A program made the translations under genes and the position numbers. Positions 56,304-64,000 of a DNA stretch of 64,000 bases are shown in pieces. The notes beneath the pieces are model-generated. The model searched no databases. It worked only from the letters and a program-made list of their open reading frames with translations, and was not told where the DNA came from. Origin of the DNA: G963678095 sp963678095 (GTDB taxonomy: Bacteria; Bacillota; Negativicutes; Selenomonadales; Selenomonadaceae); the NCBI GenBank assembly GCA_963678095.2, contig CAXXXP010000001.1:186001-250000 (forward strand). The letters are read 5' to 3'. The first letter of the stretch is position 1. Each line of letters begins with the position of its first letter.

Positions 56304-57491
56304 ATGGCTAAACAAAAGTTTGAAAGAACAAAACCACATGTTAACATCGGTACAATCGGTCACGTTGACCATGGCAAGACTACTTTGACAGCTGCTATCA
56401 CTAAAGTGTTGGCGGCCAAAGGCGGCGCTGACTTCATGGATTACTCCATGATCGACAAAGCACCGGAAGAAAGAGAACGTGGTATCACGATCAACACATC
56501 CCACGTTGAATATGAAACTGAAAAAAGACATTATGCTCACGTTGACTGCCCGGGCCATGCTGACTATGTAAAGAACATGATCACTGGTGCCGCACAGATG
56601 GATGGAGCTATCCTTGTAGTAAGTGCAGCTGACGGCCCTATGCCGCAGACTCGCGAACACATCCTCTTGTCCCGTCAGGTTGGCGTGCCGGCTATGGTCG
56701 TTTTCTTGAACAAAGCTGACATGGTAGATGACGAAGAATTGCTTGAATTGGTTGAAATGGAAGTTCGTGAACTTCTTTCCAGCTATGATTTCCCAGGCGA
56801 TGACATTCCGGTTGTAACTGGTTCCGCTCTGAAAGCTCTCGAAGGCGATGCTGCTTACGAAGCTAAAATCATTGAACTCATGGATGCCGTTGATGAATAC
56901 ATCCCGACTCCAGTTCGTGATACAGACAAACCTTTCTTGATGCCGGTCGAAGATGTCTTCACAATCACTGGCCGTGGTACTGTTGCTACAGGTCGTGTTG
57001 AACGTGGCGAAATCAAAATGGGCGACGTTATCGAAATCGTTGGGATGGAAGAAGAATCTAAGTCCACAACAATTACAGGTATTGAAATGTTCCGTAAAAT
57101 GCTTGATAGTGCAGTTGCTGGCGATAACATCGGCGCTTTGCTCCGTGGTGTTGACCGTAAAGATATCCAGCGCGGCCAGGTTCTCGCTAAACCGGGTTCC
57201 ATTAAACCGCACACGAAATTCCAGGCGCAGGTTTACGTATTGACGAAAGAAGAAGGCGGCCGTCATACTCCGTTCTTCACAAACTACCGTCCGCAGTTCT
57301 ACTTCCGTACAACTGACGTAACAGGCGTTTGCAACTTGCCGGAAGGCACTGAAATGGTTATGCCTGGCGATAACATCGAAATGGACATCGAATTGATCAC
57401 TCCGATTGCTATCGAAAAAGGCTTGCGTTTCGCTATTCGTGAAGGCGGCCATACAGTTGGCGCCGGCCGTGTAATCGAAATCAAAGAATAA
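56304..57491 (+). CDS. tuf: Elongation factor Tu
   Basis: GTPase that delivers aminoacyl-tRNA. The 395 residues show GHVDHGKTTLTAAI (19-26 for the P-loop), DCPGHADYVKNMITGAAQMD, FLNKADMVDD, and the C-terminal barrel motifs (TGVCNLPEGTEMVMPGDN, REGGHTVGAGRV). The start is ATG 56304 with GGAGG upstream. It is followed by a 161-nt spacer with hairpins and the S10 operon. Only this copy is visible; a second tuf may exist elsewhere. Confidence 0.98.
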   Translation: MAKQKFERTKPHVNIGTIGHVDHGKTTLTAAITKVLAAKGGADFMDYSMIDKAPEERERGITINTSHVEYETEKRHYAHVDCPGHADYVKNMITGAAQMDGAILVVSAADGPMPQTREHILLSRQVGVPAMVVFLNKADMVDDEELLELVEMEVRELLSSYDFPGDDIPVVTGSALKALEGDAAYEAKIIELMDAVDEYIPTPVRDTDKPFLMPVEDVFTITGRGTVATGRVERGEIKMGDVIEIVGMEEESKSTTITGIEMFRKMLDSAVAGDNIGALLRGVDRKDIQRGQVLAKPGSIKPHTKFQAQVYVLTKEEGGRHTPFFTNYRPQFYFRTTDVTGVCNLPEGTEMVMPGDNIEMDIELITPIAIEKGLRFAIREGGHTVGAGRVIEIKE

Positions 57492-57512
57492 TTCAATAAC
57501 AAGTTTTGTGTA

Positions 57513-57593
57513 GGGGCGGCGATCTCGTCGCCCTTATATAAAGGTTTTAGGTACCCTAATGCGATGACGTGGTAGATTGCTCGCATTTGCGAG
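57513..57593 (+). promoter_or_regulatory. Hairpin-rich spacer between tuf and rpsJ
   Basis: GGGCGGC / GTCGCCC hairpin at 57514-57533, without T-run. Further on AATGCGA (57558-57564) can pair with TCGCATT (57581-57587), but TCGC is also needed for CTCGC/GCGAG (57580-57593), so two hairpins exclude each other. Could be a leader controlling the S10 operon. Confidence 0.45.
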
Positions 57594-57652
57594 GGAACTA
57601 GCGCGGAGAAATGTCTGGATCTGGAATCCGGGCGATAAGGAGGAAATATACA

Positions 57653-57964
57653 TTGTCTAAACAACAAAAAATTAGAATTCGTTTAAAAGCTTATGATCAT
57701 AAGATCCTCGATCAGAGTGCAGTGAAAATTGTTGATACTGCAAAGAGAACGGGTGCGATGGTATCCGGTCCAATTCCACTCCCTACTGAAAAGAACATCT
57801 TCACAATTTTACGTTCTCCACATGTCAACAAGGATTCGCGTGAACAGTTCGAAATGAGAACGCATAAACGTCTGATTGACATCTTAGAACCAACTTCCAA
57901 AACCGTAGACGCTTTGATGCGCTTGGATTTGCCAGCTGGTGTGGATATCGAAATAAAATTGTAA
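57653..57964 (+). CDS. rpsJ: 30S ribosomal protein S10
   Basis: Head protein of the small subunit and, as NusE, partner of NusB at boxA. The 103-residue protein has KIRIRLKAYDHKILDQSAVK, TGAMVSGPIPLPTEKN and the C-terminal LPAGVDIEIKL. The start is TTG 57653 with AAGGAGG 8-9 nt upstream; the longer frame to 57611 runs through the leader hairpin region. It heads the S10-spc run that continues past the window end. Confidence 0.97.
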   Translation: MSKQQKIRIRLKAYDHKILDQSAVKIVDTAKRTGAMVSGPIPLPTEKNIFTILRSPHVNKDSREQFEMRTHKRLIDILEPTSKTVDALMRLDLPAGVDIEIKL

Positions 57965-57979
57965 GAGGAGGTGGAATGA

Positions 57980-58624
57980 ATGTCTAAAGCGATTTTAGGT
58001 AAAAAACTTGGTATGACTCAGATCTTTACTGAAAACGGAGTAGTAGTTCCGGTTACAGTCGTTGAAGCCGCTAAAAACGTTATCGTTCAGAATAAAACGA
58101 TCGAAAACGATGGCTACTATGCTGTACAGTTGGGATTTGGTGCAATAAAAGAATATAAAGTAACGAAACCAATGAAGGGTCATTTCGCAAAATCTGGCGT
58201 TACGCCGGTGAAGTACATCCGCGAAATGCGTTTGGCAGATGCTTCTGAATACAAAGTCGGTGATATGATCGGCGTTGACATATTTAGTGCTGGCGAATTA
58301 GTTGACGTTACAGGTACAGCGAAGGGCAAAGGGTTTGCCGGTACTATCAAACGTCATAACTTCGCTTGTGGTCCTATGGGCCATGGATCTAAATCTCATC
58401 GTGAACCGGGTTCCACGGGTGCGATGATCAGCGGTCACGGCGGACGTGTGCTTAAAGGTAAGAAATTACCGGGTCACATGGGCGGCCAGCGAGTTACTTT
58501 ACAGCGCCTGAGCGTTGTAAGAGTAGATGCAGATCGCAACTTGCTCTTGATCAAAGGTGCTATTCCGGGTCCTAAGAATAGCCTTGTAATGATTAAAAAC
58601 ACGATTAAACCGGGTAAAAACTAA
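57980..58624 (+). CDS. rplC: 50S ribosomal protein L3
   Basis: Early-assembly large-subunit protein whose loop reaches the peptidyl transferase centre. The 214 residues begin with AILGKKLGMTQIFTENGVVV and contain GKGFAGTIKRHNFACGPMGHG, GSTGAMISGHGGRV and GAIPGPKNSLV. The start is ATG 57980 with GAGGAGGTG 8 nt upstream. It lies between rpsJ and rplD with short spacers. Confidence 0.98.
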   Translation: MSKAILGKKLGMTQIFTENGVVVPVTVVEAAKNVIVQNKTIENDGYYAVQLGFGAIKEYKVTKPMKGHFAKSGVTPVKYIREMRLADASEYKVGDMIGVDIFSAGELVDVTGTAKGKGFAGTIKRHNFACGPMGHGSKSHREPGSTGAMISGHGGRVLKGKKLPGHMGGQRVTLQRLSVVRVDADRNLLLIKGAIPGPKNSLVMIKNTIKPGKN

Positions 58625-58647
58625 TTGGAAGGAGGATATGCTATATT

Positions 58648-59271
58648 ATGCCTAAAGTAGCAATTTATACAGTCGCTGGACAACAGACTGGCGATTTAGA
58701 ATTAAATGAAAGCGTATTCGGCGTTGAAGTGAATGAAGCACTCATTCATCAGGCGGTTGTTATGCAGCTGGCAGCACAGCGTCTTGGTACGCATGCAACA
58801 AAAACTAGAGGTCTTGTTCGCGGCGGCGGACGCAAACCTTGGAAACAAAAAGGCACAGGCCGCGCACGCAGCGGAAGCACACGTTCCCCGATCTGGGTTG
58901 GCGGTGGTACGGTTTTCGGACCGACTCCTCGTTCGTATGCTTTCAGAATGCCACGCAAACAGCGTCGTCTGGCAATTAAATGCGCTTTGTCTGACAAAGT
59001 GCAGAGCGGTGATTTTGTTGTTTTAGAAAACCTCGACTTCGCAGCTCCGAAGACAAAAGACGTTGTAAAAATGTTGAATGACTTCAGCGTTGATAAGAAA
59101 GTTCTGCTCGTTACAGCTGAAACAGTTGAAAATGTAGAAAAATCTTCGCGCAATATCCCTGGTGTAAAAGCTATCAGCTCTTGTGGATTGAATGTATATG
59201 ATATTTTGAATCATAACAAACTCTTCATAACAAAAGATGCAATTACACGTATTGAGGAGGTACTTGCATAA
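58648..59271 (+). CDS. rplD: 50S ribosomal protein L4
   Basis: Exit-tunnel protein and, in some bacteria, repressor of the S10 operon. The 207 residues have ALIHQAVVMQLAAQRLGTHA, the tunnel loop RGGGRKPWKQKGTGRARSGS and PTPRSYAFRMPRKQRRLA. ATG 58648 has AAGGAGG upstream. Its TAA shares an A with the rplW start, so translation is coupled. Confidence 0.98.
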   Translation: MPKVAIYTVAGQQTGDLELNESVFGVEVNEALIHQAVVMQLAAQRLGTHATKTRGLVRGGGRKPWKQKGTGRARSGSTRSPIWVGGGTVFGPTPRSYAFRMPRKQRRLAIKCALSDKVQSGDFVVLENLDFAAPKTKDVVKMLNDFSVDKKVLLVTAETVENVEKSSRNIPGVKAISSCGLNVYDILNHNKLFITKDAITRIEEVLA

Positions 59272-59552
59272 TGAACGCACGCGATATCTTGATCCGTCCG
59301 CTTATCACGGAAAGAACGACACAGCTGATGGCTGAAGGCAAATATGTATTTGTTGTTGCAAAAGCAGCAAATAAAATTGAAATCAGCAAAGCTGTTGCCG
59401 AAATCTTCAAAGTGAAAGTTGATTCGGTAAATACAGTAAATGTAACTGGTAAAGTGAAACGCATGGGACGTCACATCGGTAAACGTTCTGATTATAAAAA
59501 AGCAATTGTAAAGCTTGCAGCTGGAGAAACAATCGAATTCTTCGAAGCGTAA
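59271..59552 (+). CDS. rplW: 50S ribosomal protein L23
   Basis: Exit-tunnel rim protein that docks trigger factor and SRP. The 93 residues read NARDILIRPLITERTTQL, KYVFVVAKAANKIEISKAVA and end with a short basic and Glu-rich tail. ATG 59271 overlaps the rplD stop (TAATG) with GAGGAGG upstream. rplB follows after 26 nt. Confidence 0.97.
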   Translation: MNARDILIRPLITERTTQLMAEGKYVFVVAKAANKIEISKAVAEIFKVKVDSVNTVNVTGKVKRMGRHIGKRSDYKKAIVKLAAGETIEFFEA

Positions 59553-59578
59553 GATCTTTTGTAAAGGAGGTAAATTAA

Positions 59579-60406
59579 GTGGCAATAAAAAGTTTTAAAC
59601 CATATTCTGCAGGCCGAAGATTTATGACAGTGGCTTCCTTTGATGAAATCACGACAAATAAGCCTGAGAAATCCCTCGTTGAAAAACTCAAAAAACATGG
59701 CGGCCGTAACCAGCAGGGTCGTTTGACGGTAAGACATCAAGGCGGCGGACATAAGCGTTTGTATCGTATCATCGATTTCAAACGCACGAAAGACGGTGTT
59801 CCGGCTCGCGTAGCGACGATCGAATATGATCCGAACCGCAGTGCCCGCATTGCGCTCTTAAACTATATGGACGGTGAAAAACGCTATATCCTCGCGCCTA
59901 ACGGCTTAAAAGTAGGGGATCAGGTTGTATCGGGTCCGGATGCTGACATCAAGCCGGGTAATGCTCTTCCAATCAAGAACATTCCAGTAGGTACGATGAT
60001 TCATAATATTGAATTGAAAATCGGCAAAGGTGGTCAGCTTGTTCGCAGTGCTGGAACCAGTGCTCAGCTGATGGCGAAAGACGGTGACTATGCACTTCTC
60101 CGTATGCCTTCTGGCGAGCTCCGTAAAGTTCATATCAACTGCCGTGCAACAATCGGTCAGGTTGGTAACTTGGAACATGAAAACATCACGATCGGTAAAG
60201 CCGGCCGTTCCCGTTGGATGGGCATTCGTCCTGAAAACCGCGGCGTAGCGATGAATCCGAATGACCATCCACATGGTGGTGGTGAAGGCCGTAGCCCGGT
60301 TGGCCGTAAACATCCTGTTACTAAATGGGGTAAATGTGCTATGGGCGCGAAAACTCGCCGTAAAAAAGCCTCTGACAAGTTGATTGTTAAGAAGCGCACG
60401 AAATAA
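59579..60406 (+). CDS. rplB: 50S ribosomal protein L2
   Basis: Large-subunit protein essential for subunit association and peptidyl transfer. The 275 residues contain the RNA-binding core GRNQQGRLTVRHQGGGHKRL, LLRMPSGELRKV and the C-terminal NPNDHPHGGGEGRSPVGRKH with its conserved histidine. The start is GTG 59579 with AAAGGAGG upstream. The following 67-nt spacer contains a hairpin. Confidence 0.98.
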   Translation: MAIKSFKPYSAGRRFMTVASFDEITTNKPEKSLVEKLKKHGGRNQQGRLTVRHQGGGHKRLYRIIDFKRTKDGVPARVATIEYDPNRSARIALLNYMDGEKRYILAPNGLKVGDQVVSGPDADIKPGNALPIKNIPVGTMIHNIELKIGKGGQLVRSAGTSAQLMAKDGDYALLRMPSGELRKVHINCRATIGQVGNLEHENITIGKAGRSRWMGIRPENRGVAMNPNDHPHGGGEGRSPVGRKHPVTKWGKCAMGAKTRRKKASDKLIVKKRTK

Positions 60407-60428
60407 GATATTGGTATAGAAGAACGGA

Positions 60429-60453
60429 CAGGCAGCCGGTAGCGGCCTGCCTG
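60429..60453 (+). repeat. Hairpin between rplB and rpsS
   Basis: CAGGCAGCCG-GTAG-CGGcCTGCCTG, with one bulged C and no T-run, 21 nt before the rpsS start. It could affect translation of rpsS. Confidence 0.5.
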
Positions 60454-60473
60454 AGGCGAAAGGAGGACACATT

Positions 60474-60755
60474 TTGTCCAGATCAATTAAAAAAGGACCT
60501 TACATTCACCCTAGCGTAATGAAAAAAATTGACGCTATGAATGCAGTGGATGAAAAAAAGGTTATTAAAACTTGGTCGCGCAGTTCAACAATTCTGCCTA
60601 CATTTGTCGGCCATACAATTGCAGTTCATGACGGCCGTAAACATGTGCCTGTATATGTAACTGAAGATATGGTAGGTCACAAACTCGGCGAATTTGCGCC
60701 GACTCGTACGTTTAAAGGTCATTCCGGCGAAGAAAGACGTACATCACTTAAGTAA
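60474..60755 (+). CDS. rpsS: 30S ribosomal protein S19
   Basis: Small-subunit head protein contacting S13 and the A-site finger. The 93 residues have SRSIKKGPYIHPSVMKKI, TWSRSSTILPTFVGHTIAVH and HKLGEFAPTRTFKGHSG. The start is TTG 60474 with AAAGGAGG about 7 nt upstream. It is the first gene after the rplB-rpsS hairpin spacer. Confidence 0.97.
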   Translation: MSRSIKKGPYIHPSVMKKIDAMNAVDEKKVIKTWSRSSTILPTFVGHTIAVHDGRKHVPVYVTEDMVGHKLGEFAPTRTFKGHSGEERRTSLK

Positions 60756-60777
60756 TTTGCCGAAAGGAGGATCCTCT

Positions 60778-61110
60778 GTGGAATCTAAAGCAGTAGCAAA
60801 ATACGTTCGCGTAGCTCCTCGTAAAGTTCGTGTTGTTATGGACTTGATCCGTGGCAAGAACATCGGAGAAGCACTTGCGATCTTGAAATTCACACCAAAA
60901 GTTGGTGCTGATGTAATAGAAAAAGTATTGAAATCAGCTGTAGCAAATGCTGAGCACAATTTTGATATGAATGTTGATAAGCTTTATGTGGCTTCGGCAT
61001 TTGTTGATCAGGGCCCAACATTGAAACGCATTCATCCGCGTTCCCGTGGGCAGGCGTTCAAAATTTTGAAACGCACGTCACATGTTACAGTTGTTGTAAA
61101 AGAAAGGTAA
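60778..61110 (+). CDS. rplV: 50S ribosomal protein L22
   Basis: Exit-tunnel protein with a long beta hairpin; hairpin changes give macrolide resistance. The 110 residues read VAKYVRVAPRKVRVVMDLIRG, VGADVIEKVLKSAVANAEHN and end RGQAFKILKRTSHVTVVVKE. The start is GTG 60778 with AAAGGAGG upstream; frames reaching further back overlap rpsS. The hairpin tip shows no insertion. Confidence 0.96.
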   Translation: MESKAVAKYVRVAPRKVRVVMDLIRGKNIGEALAILKFTPKVGADVIEKVLKSAVANAEHNFDMNVDKLYVASAFVDQGPTLKRIHPRSRGQAFKILKRTSHVTVVVKER

Positions 61111-61126
61111 GAAGGAGGGAAACGAA

Positions 61127-61801
61127 TTGGGTCAAAAAGTTAATCCACATGGTATGCGCCTTGGTATTGTAAAAACTTGGGATGCTAAGTGGTATGCAGA
61201 TAAAGATTATGCAGCAAACCTGCATGAAGACATAAAAATTCGTGCGTATTTGAAGGCAACTCTTCAGATCGCCGGTGTATCGAGAATCGAAACCGAACGT
61301 TCGAAAAATCGTTTGAAATTGACGATTCATACGGCAAAACCAGGTATGGTTATCGGCCGCGGCGGTTCGGGAATCGAACAGCTCAAAGGTGGTTTAAAGA
61401 AATTTACTGCCAAACATGTTGATATCAATATCGCTGAAATCAAACAGCCGGATATGGATTCTACATTAGTAGCAGAAAATATCGCAGCTCAGCTGGAACG
61501 CCGTATCGCTTTCCGTCGGGCAATGAAACAGGCTGTAACACGCACGATGCGTATTGGGGCTAAAGGCATTAAGATTACCTGCGGTGGTCGTCTCGGCGGA
61601 GCTGAAATTGCCAGAAGCGAATCTTATCGCGAAGGCAGTATTCCTCTTCATACACTGAGAGCGGATATTGACTACGGTACAGCTGAAGCTCATACGACTT
61701 ACGGCCGCATTGGTGTAAAGGTATGGATCTTTAAAGGAGAAGTTCTTCCTGAAAAGAAAAGACCTGTAGCTGCTGCCGTTGTTGAAGGGAGCGAAGCGTA
61801 A
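61127..61801 (+). CDS. rpsC: 30S ribosomal protein S3
   Basis: mRNA-entry channel protein. The 224 residues carry GQKVNPHGMRLGIVKTWDAKW, the KH motif VIGRGGSGIEQLKGGL, GRLGGAEIARSESYREGSIP and HTYGRIGVKVWIFKGE-like AHTTYGRIGVKVWIFKGE. The start is TTG 61127 with AAGGAGGG upstream. Its last base is the first of the rplP ATG, a one-base overlap. Confidence 0.97.
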   Translation: MGQKVNPHGMRLGIVKTWDAKWYADKDYAANLHEDIKIRAYLKATLQIAGVSRIETERSKNRLKLTIHTAKPGMVIGRGGSGIEQLKGGLKKFTAKHVDINIAEIKQPDMDSTLVAENIAAQLERRIAFRRAMKQAVTRTMRIGAKGIKITCGGRLGGAEIARSESYREGSIPLHTLRADIDYGTAEAHTTYGRIGVKVWIFKGEVLPEKKRPVAAAVVEGSEA

Positions 61802-62250
61802 TGTTATTACCAAAGAGAGTAAAATATCGCAAGCAGTTCCGTGGACGTATGAAAGGTAAAGCCAACAGAGGCAATACCGTTAGCCATGGCGACTTCGGTC
61901 TCCAGGCTTTGGAACCAGCTTGGGTTACAAATAGACAGATTGAAGCAGCCCGTATCGCAATGACACGTTATATCAAACGTGGCGGACAGGTATGGATCAA
62001 AATTTTCCCGGACAAGCCGGTAACGGCTAAACCTGCTGAAACTCGTATGGGTAGTGGTAAAGGTTCGCCGGAATACTGGGTAGCCGTTGTGAAACCAGGA
62101 CGTATTATGTTTGAAATGGATGGTGTTTCGGAAGAAGTTGCTAAAGAAGCAATGCGCCTTGCGGCTCACAAGCTCCCAATCAAAACAAAATTCGTTACAC
62201 GTGAACAAACTCAACAGCAAGCAGAGGGCGGTGAAGTAAATGAAGGTTAA
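61801..62250 (+). CDS. rplP: 50S ribosomal protein L16
   Basis: Large-subunit protein at the A-site tRNA path. The 149 residues have LLPKRVKYRKQFRGRMKGKA, FGLQALEPAWVTNRQIEAAR and GSGKGSPEYWVAVVKPGRI. ATG 61801 overlaps the rpsC stop. The C terminus (TQQQAEGGEVNEG) extends slightly beyond common homologues and overlaps rpmC by 11 nt. Confidence 0.97.
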   Translation: MLLPKRVKYRKQFRGRMKGKANRGNTVSHGDFGLQALEPAWVTNRQIEAARIAMTRYIKRGGQVWIKIFPDKPVTAKPAETRMGSGKGSPEYWVAVVKPGRIMFEMDGVSEEVAKEAMRLAAHKLPIKTKFVTREQTQQQAEGGEVNEG

Positions 62251-62434
62251 TGATATACGTGATATGAGTACTGGCGAACTTAACCAAAAACTTGCTTCGC
62301 TTAAAGAAGAGCTATTTAACCTCAGATTTCAACTTGCTACTGGGCAGCTTGAAAACCCAATGCGTATCAAAGAAGTAAAAAAGACAATTGCCCGTATAAA
62401 AACAGTTCAGCGTGAACAGGAAATTAAAGCGTAA
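62240..62434 (+). CDS. rpmC: 50S ribosomal protein L29
   Basis: Small protein at the exit-tunnel rim beside L23. The 64 residues show the family core ELNQKLASLKEELFNLRFQL and NPMRIKEVKKTIARIKTV. ATG 62240 has GGGCGGTG about 8 nt upstream, within the end of rplP, so translation is coupled. rpsQ follows after 46 nt. Confidence 0.96.
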   Translation: MKVNDIRDMSTGELNQKLASLKEELFNLRFQLATGQLENPMRIKEVKKTIARIKTVQREQEIKA

Positions 62435-62480
62435 ACCTATTTAAACGGCAAATGATATGCAGAGGAAGGAGGCTCCACTG

Positions 62481-62741
62481 ATGAGCGAAACAAGAAATGA
62501 GCGCAAGACTAAAATTGGTAAAGTCGTAAGCGATAAAATGGAAAAGACAGTGGTAGTTGCTGTAGTCGATCTCGAACAGCACCCGCTTTATAAAAAGGCA
62601 GTTAAGAAAACTGTAAAATTCAAAGCCCATGATGAAAACAACGATGCTCACACTGGCGATACGGTTTCTATTATGGAAACTCGTCCGTTGTCCAAAGACA
62701 AACGCTGGAGAGTCGTTGAAGTTCTTCAAAGAGCAAAATAA
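62481..62741 (+). CDS. rpsQ: 30S ribosomal protein S17
   Basis: Primary 16S-binding protein. The 86 residues have RKTKIGKVVSDKMEKTVVVA, HPLYKKAVKKTVKFKAHDE and GDTVSIMETRPLSKDKRWR. The start is ATG 62481 with AAGGAGG 8-9 nt upstream; the upstream in-frame ATG at 62457 lies before that RBS and is unlikely. Confidence 0.96.
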   Translation: MSETRNERKTKIGKVVSDKMEKTVVVAVVDLEQHPLYKKAVKKTVKFKAHDENNDAHTGDTVSIMETRPLSKDKRWRVVEVLQRAK

Positions 62742-62794
62742 GATTTTTTCTGATTTTGCATCTTAGCTGAGAATTTTAAGAAGGAGGTAAAACA

Positions 62795-63163
62795 ATGATT
62801 CAACAACAAACAATGCTTAATGTTGGTGATAACAGCGGTGCTAAGGAAATTATGTGCATTCGTGTGCTTGGTGGTTCTTACCGTAAATATGCCAACATTG
62901 GTGACGTAATTGTAGCTGCAGTTAAATCCGCATCTCCTGGCGGTCAGGTTAAAAAAGGTGATGTTGTTAAAGCTGTAGTTGTACGTTCTAAAAAGGGGTT
63001 GCGCCGTGTTGACGGTTCATATATTCGCTTTGATGAAAATGCAGCTGTTATAATCAAAGAAGATAAGACTCCAAGAGGAACTCGTATTTTCGGACCAGTA
63101 GCTAGGGAGTTGCGTGACAAAGATTTCATGAAAATCGTCTCACTAGCTCCGGAAGTAATTTAA
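62795..63163 (+). CDS. rplN: 50S ribosomal protein L14
   Basis: Protein at the subunit bridge, also a contact of RsfS. The 122 residues read MIQQQTMLNVGDNSGAKEI, CIRVLGGSYRKYANIGDVIV, GQVKKGDVVKAVVVRSKKG and end REKDFMKIVSLAPEV-like RDKDFMKIVSLAPEVI. ATG 62795 has AAGGAGG upstream. rplX follows after 19 nt. Confidence 0.98.
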   Translation: MIQQQTMLNVGDNSGAKEIMCIRVLGGSYRKYANIGDVIVAAVKSASPGGQVKKGDVVKAVVVRSKKGLRRVDGSYIRFDENAAVIIKEDKTPRGTRIFGPVARELRDKDFMKIVSLAPEVI

Positions 63164-63182
63164 TAGTGAGGAGGTGCTAAGT

Positions 63183-63515
63183 TTGTCACTTAACAAATTG
63201 CATGTAAAAAAAGGTGATACGGTTCTCGTATTGTCTGGTAAAGATAAAGGCAAACAGGGTAAGGTCATTCAGGCGTTACCTAAAAAAGACAAAGTTGTAG
63301 TTGAAGACGTTAACAAAATCAAACGTCACACGAAACCTAACGCAAAGGCTCCGCAGGGCGGTATTATTACGAAAGAATCCCCGCTGCATGCTTCAAAAGT
63401 TATGGTTGTCTGCCCGGCTTGCTCTAAAGCAACCCGTATAGCAAAAAAAGAAGTCAATGGAAAGATGGTCCGCGTTTGCAAAAAATGCAGCGAGCTCATC
63501 GACCAGGCTAAATAA
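63183..63515 (+). CDS. rplX: 50S ribosomal protein L24
   Basis: Assembly-initiator protein of the large subunit. The 110 residues have a KOW motif (VKKGDTVLVLSGKDKGKQGK), NKIKRHTKPNAKAPQGGI, and two Cys pairs (VCPACSK, VCKKCS), the zinc-ribbon-like form. I start at TTG 63183 with GAGGAGGTG 6 nt upstream; the in-frame GTG at 63174 is inside that RBS. Confidence 0.95.
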   Translation: MSLNKLHVKKGDTVLVLSGKDKGKQGKVIQALPKKDKVVVEDVNKIKRHTKPNAKAPQGGIITKESPLHASKVMVVCPACSKATRIAKKEVNGKMVRVCKKCSELIDQAK

Positions 63516-63535
63516 TTTAGGAAGGAGGTATCTTG

Positions 63536-64000
63536 GTGGATAGATTACAAGAAAAATATCTGAAGGAAGTTGTTCCGGCCATGACTGAAAAATTCGGTTA
63601 TAAGAACATAATGGAACTTCCTAAAGTTGAAAAAATCATCATTAACATGGGCGTTGGCGAAGCTGTCGGCAATCCGAAAGCTCTCGACGCTGCAGTTGCT
63701 GATATGACATTGATCTCTGGTCAGAAACCGCTTCTCACGCGTGCTAAGAAATCTTTGGCAGCATGGAAACTGCGTGAAGGTATGCCGATCGGCGCAAAGG
63801 TTACACTTCGTGGCGTTCGCATGCACCAGTTTTTAGATAAATTCATGAATGCTGCTTTGCCGCGTGTTCGTGATTTCCGTGGCATCAGTGCTAAAGCTTT
63901 TGACGGTCGAGGAAATTATTCCGTAGGCTTGAAAGAACAGCTGATTTTCCCGGAAGTTGAATATGATAAAATTGATAAAATCCGTGGCATGAATATCGTC
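63536..64000 (+). CDS. rplE: 50S ribosomal protein L5 (3' end cut by window)
   Basis: 5S rRNA-binding protein at the central protuberance. The 155 visible codons read DRLQEKYLKEVVPAMTEKFG, KIIINMGVGEA, LISGQKPLLTRAKKSLAAWK and RVRDFRGISAKAFDGRGNYS; about 25 residues are missing at the end. The start is GTG 63536 with AAGGAGG 7 nt upstream; a TTG three bases earlier is too close. It belongs to the same operon as rplX. Confidence 0.96.
   Translation, partial: MDRLQEKYLKEVVPAMTEKFGYKNIMELPKVEKIIINMGVGEAVGNPKALDAAVADMTLISGQKPLLTRAKKSLAAWKLREGMPIGAKVTLRGVRMHQFLDKFMNAALPRVRDFRGISAKAFDGRGNYSVGLKEQLIFPEVEYDKIDKIRGMNIV

Noticed and set aside
56226..57452. 408-residue minus-strand frame opposite tuf
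   Set aside because: Caused by tuf codon bias; no RBS, and tuf is certain on the other strand.

Overview
The window is core chromosome of a low-to-moderate GC Firmicute. The gene order ctsR-mcsA-mcsB-clpC-radA-carD-PIN/TRAM-ispD-ispF-gltX-cysE-cysS-mrnC-thyX-rlmB-yacP-sigH, followed by rpmG-secE-nusG, rplKAJL, rpoBC, rpsL-rpsG-fusA-tuf and the S10 operon, is the classical Bacillus/Clostridium backbone. FabK, thyX, a T-box, a THF riboswitch, a PPi-type phosphofructokinase and many TTG/GTG starts with strong GGAGG sites suggest an anaerobic clostridia-like lineage. My best guess is a Negativicute, perhaps near Acidaminococcaceae, but this is inference from general resemblance of the 16S and proteins and was not computed.

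Layout. 1-656 (minus strand): a truncated folate ECF transporter gene (folT) behind a tetrahydrofolate riboswitch and a consensus promoter. 0.77-11.2 kb: CBS-pair protein, M29 aminopeptidase, AzlC/AzlD amino-acid exporter, topoisomerase III, a small exported protein, adenine deaminase, then an overlapping trio (metallo-hydrolase, cyclophilin lipoprotein, GIY-YIG protein) and a soluble PocR-domain chemoreceptor. 11.2-16.7 kb: one rRNA operon with tandem promoters, 16S with an unusually long V1 helix, a tRNA-free spacer, 23S and 5S. 16.7-19.5 kb: a SpeD homologue lacking the pyruvoyl-forming serine, fabK and a metal-binding lipoprotein.

19.5-36.6 kb: the CtsR/McsAB/ClpC protein quality-control operon with CtsR-like heptads inside its promoter, an unlisted 55-residue membrane peptide, radA, carD, PIN/TRAM, the isoprenoid genes ispD/ispF, gltX, and a T-box(Cys)-controlled run cysE-cysS-mrnC-thyX-rlmB-yacP, then sigH. 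36.7-39.2 kb: PPi-type phosphofructokinase and seven tRNA genes (initiator Met twice, Thr twice, Tyr, elongator Met, Trp) surrounding rpmG. 39.2-64 kb: secE, nusG, rplK, rplA, L10 leader, rplJ, rplL, rpoB, rpoC, an inserted transketolase, L7Ae-like protein, str operon and the S10 operon up to a truncated rplE.

Almost everything is housekeeping: transcription, translation, tRNA charging, proteolysis and precursor supply. I see no phage, transposon, CRISPR array or defence island, and no convincing wholly new system. The most unusual points are the Gly-for-Ser SpeD homologue, three tandem copies of a beta' module in RpoC, the expanded 16S helix, the 55-residue peptide after clpC, and several leader structures (rpoB, nusG, rplA, rpsJ) that look regulatory.
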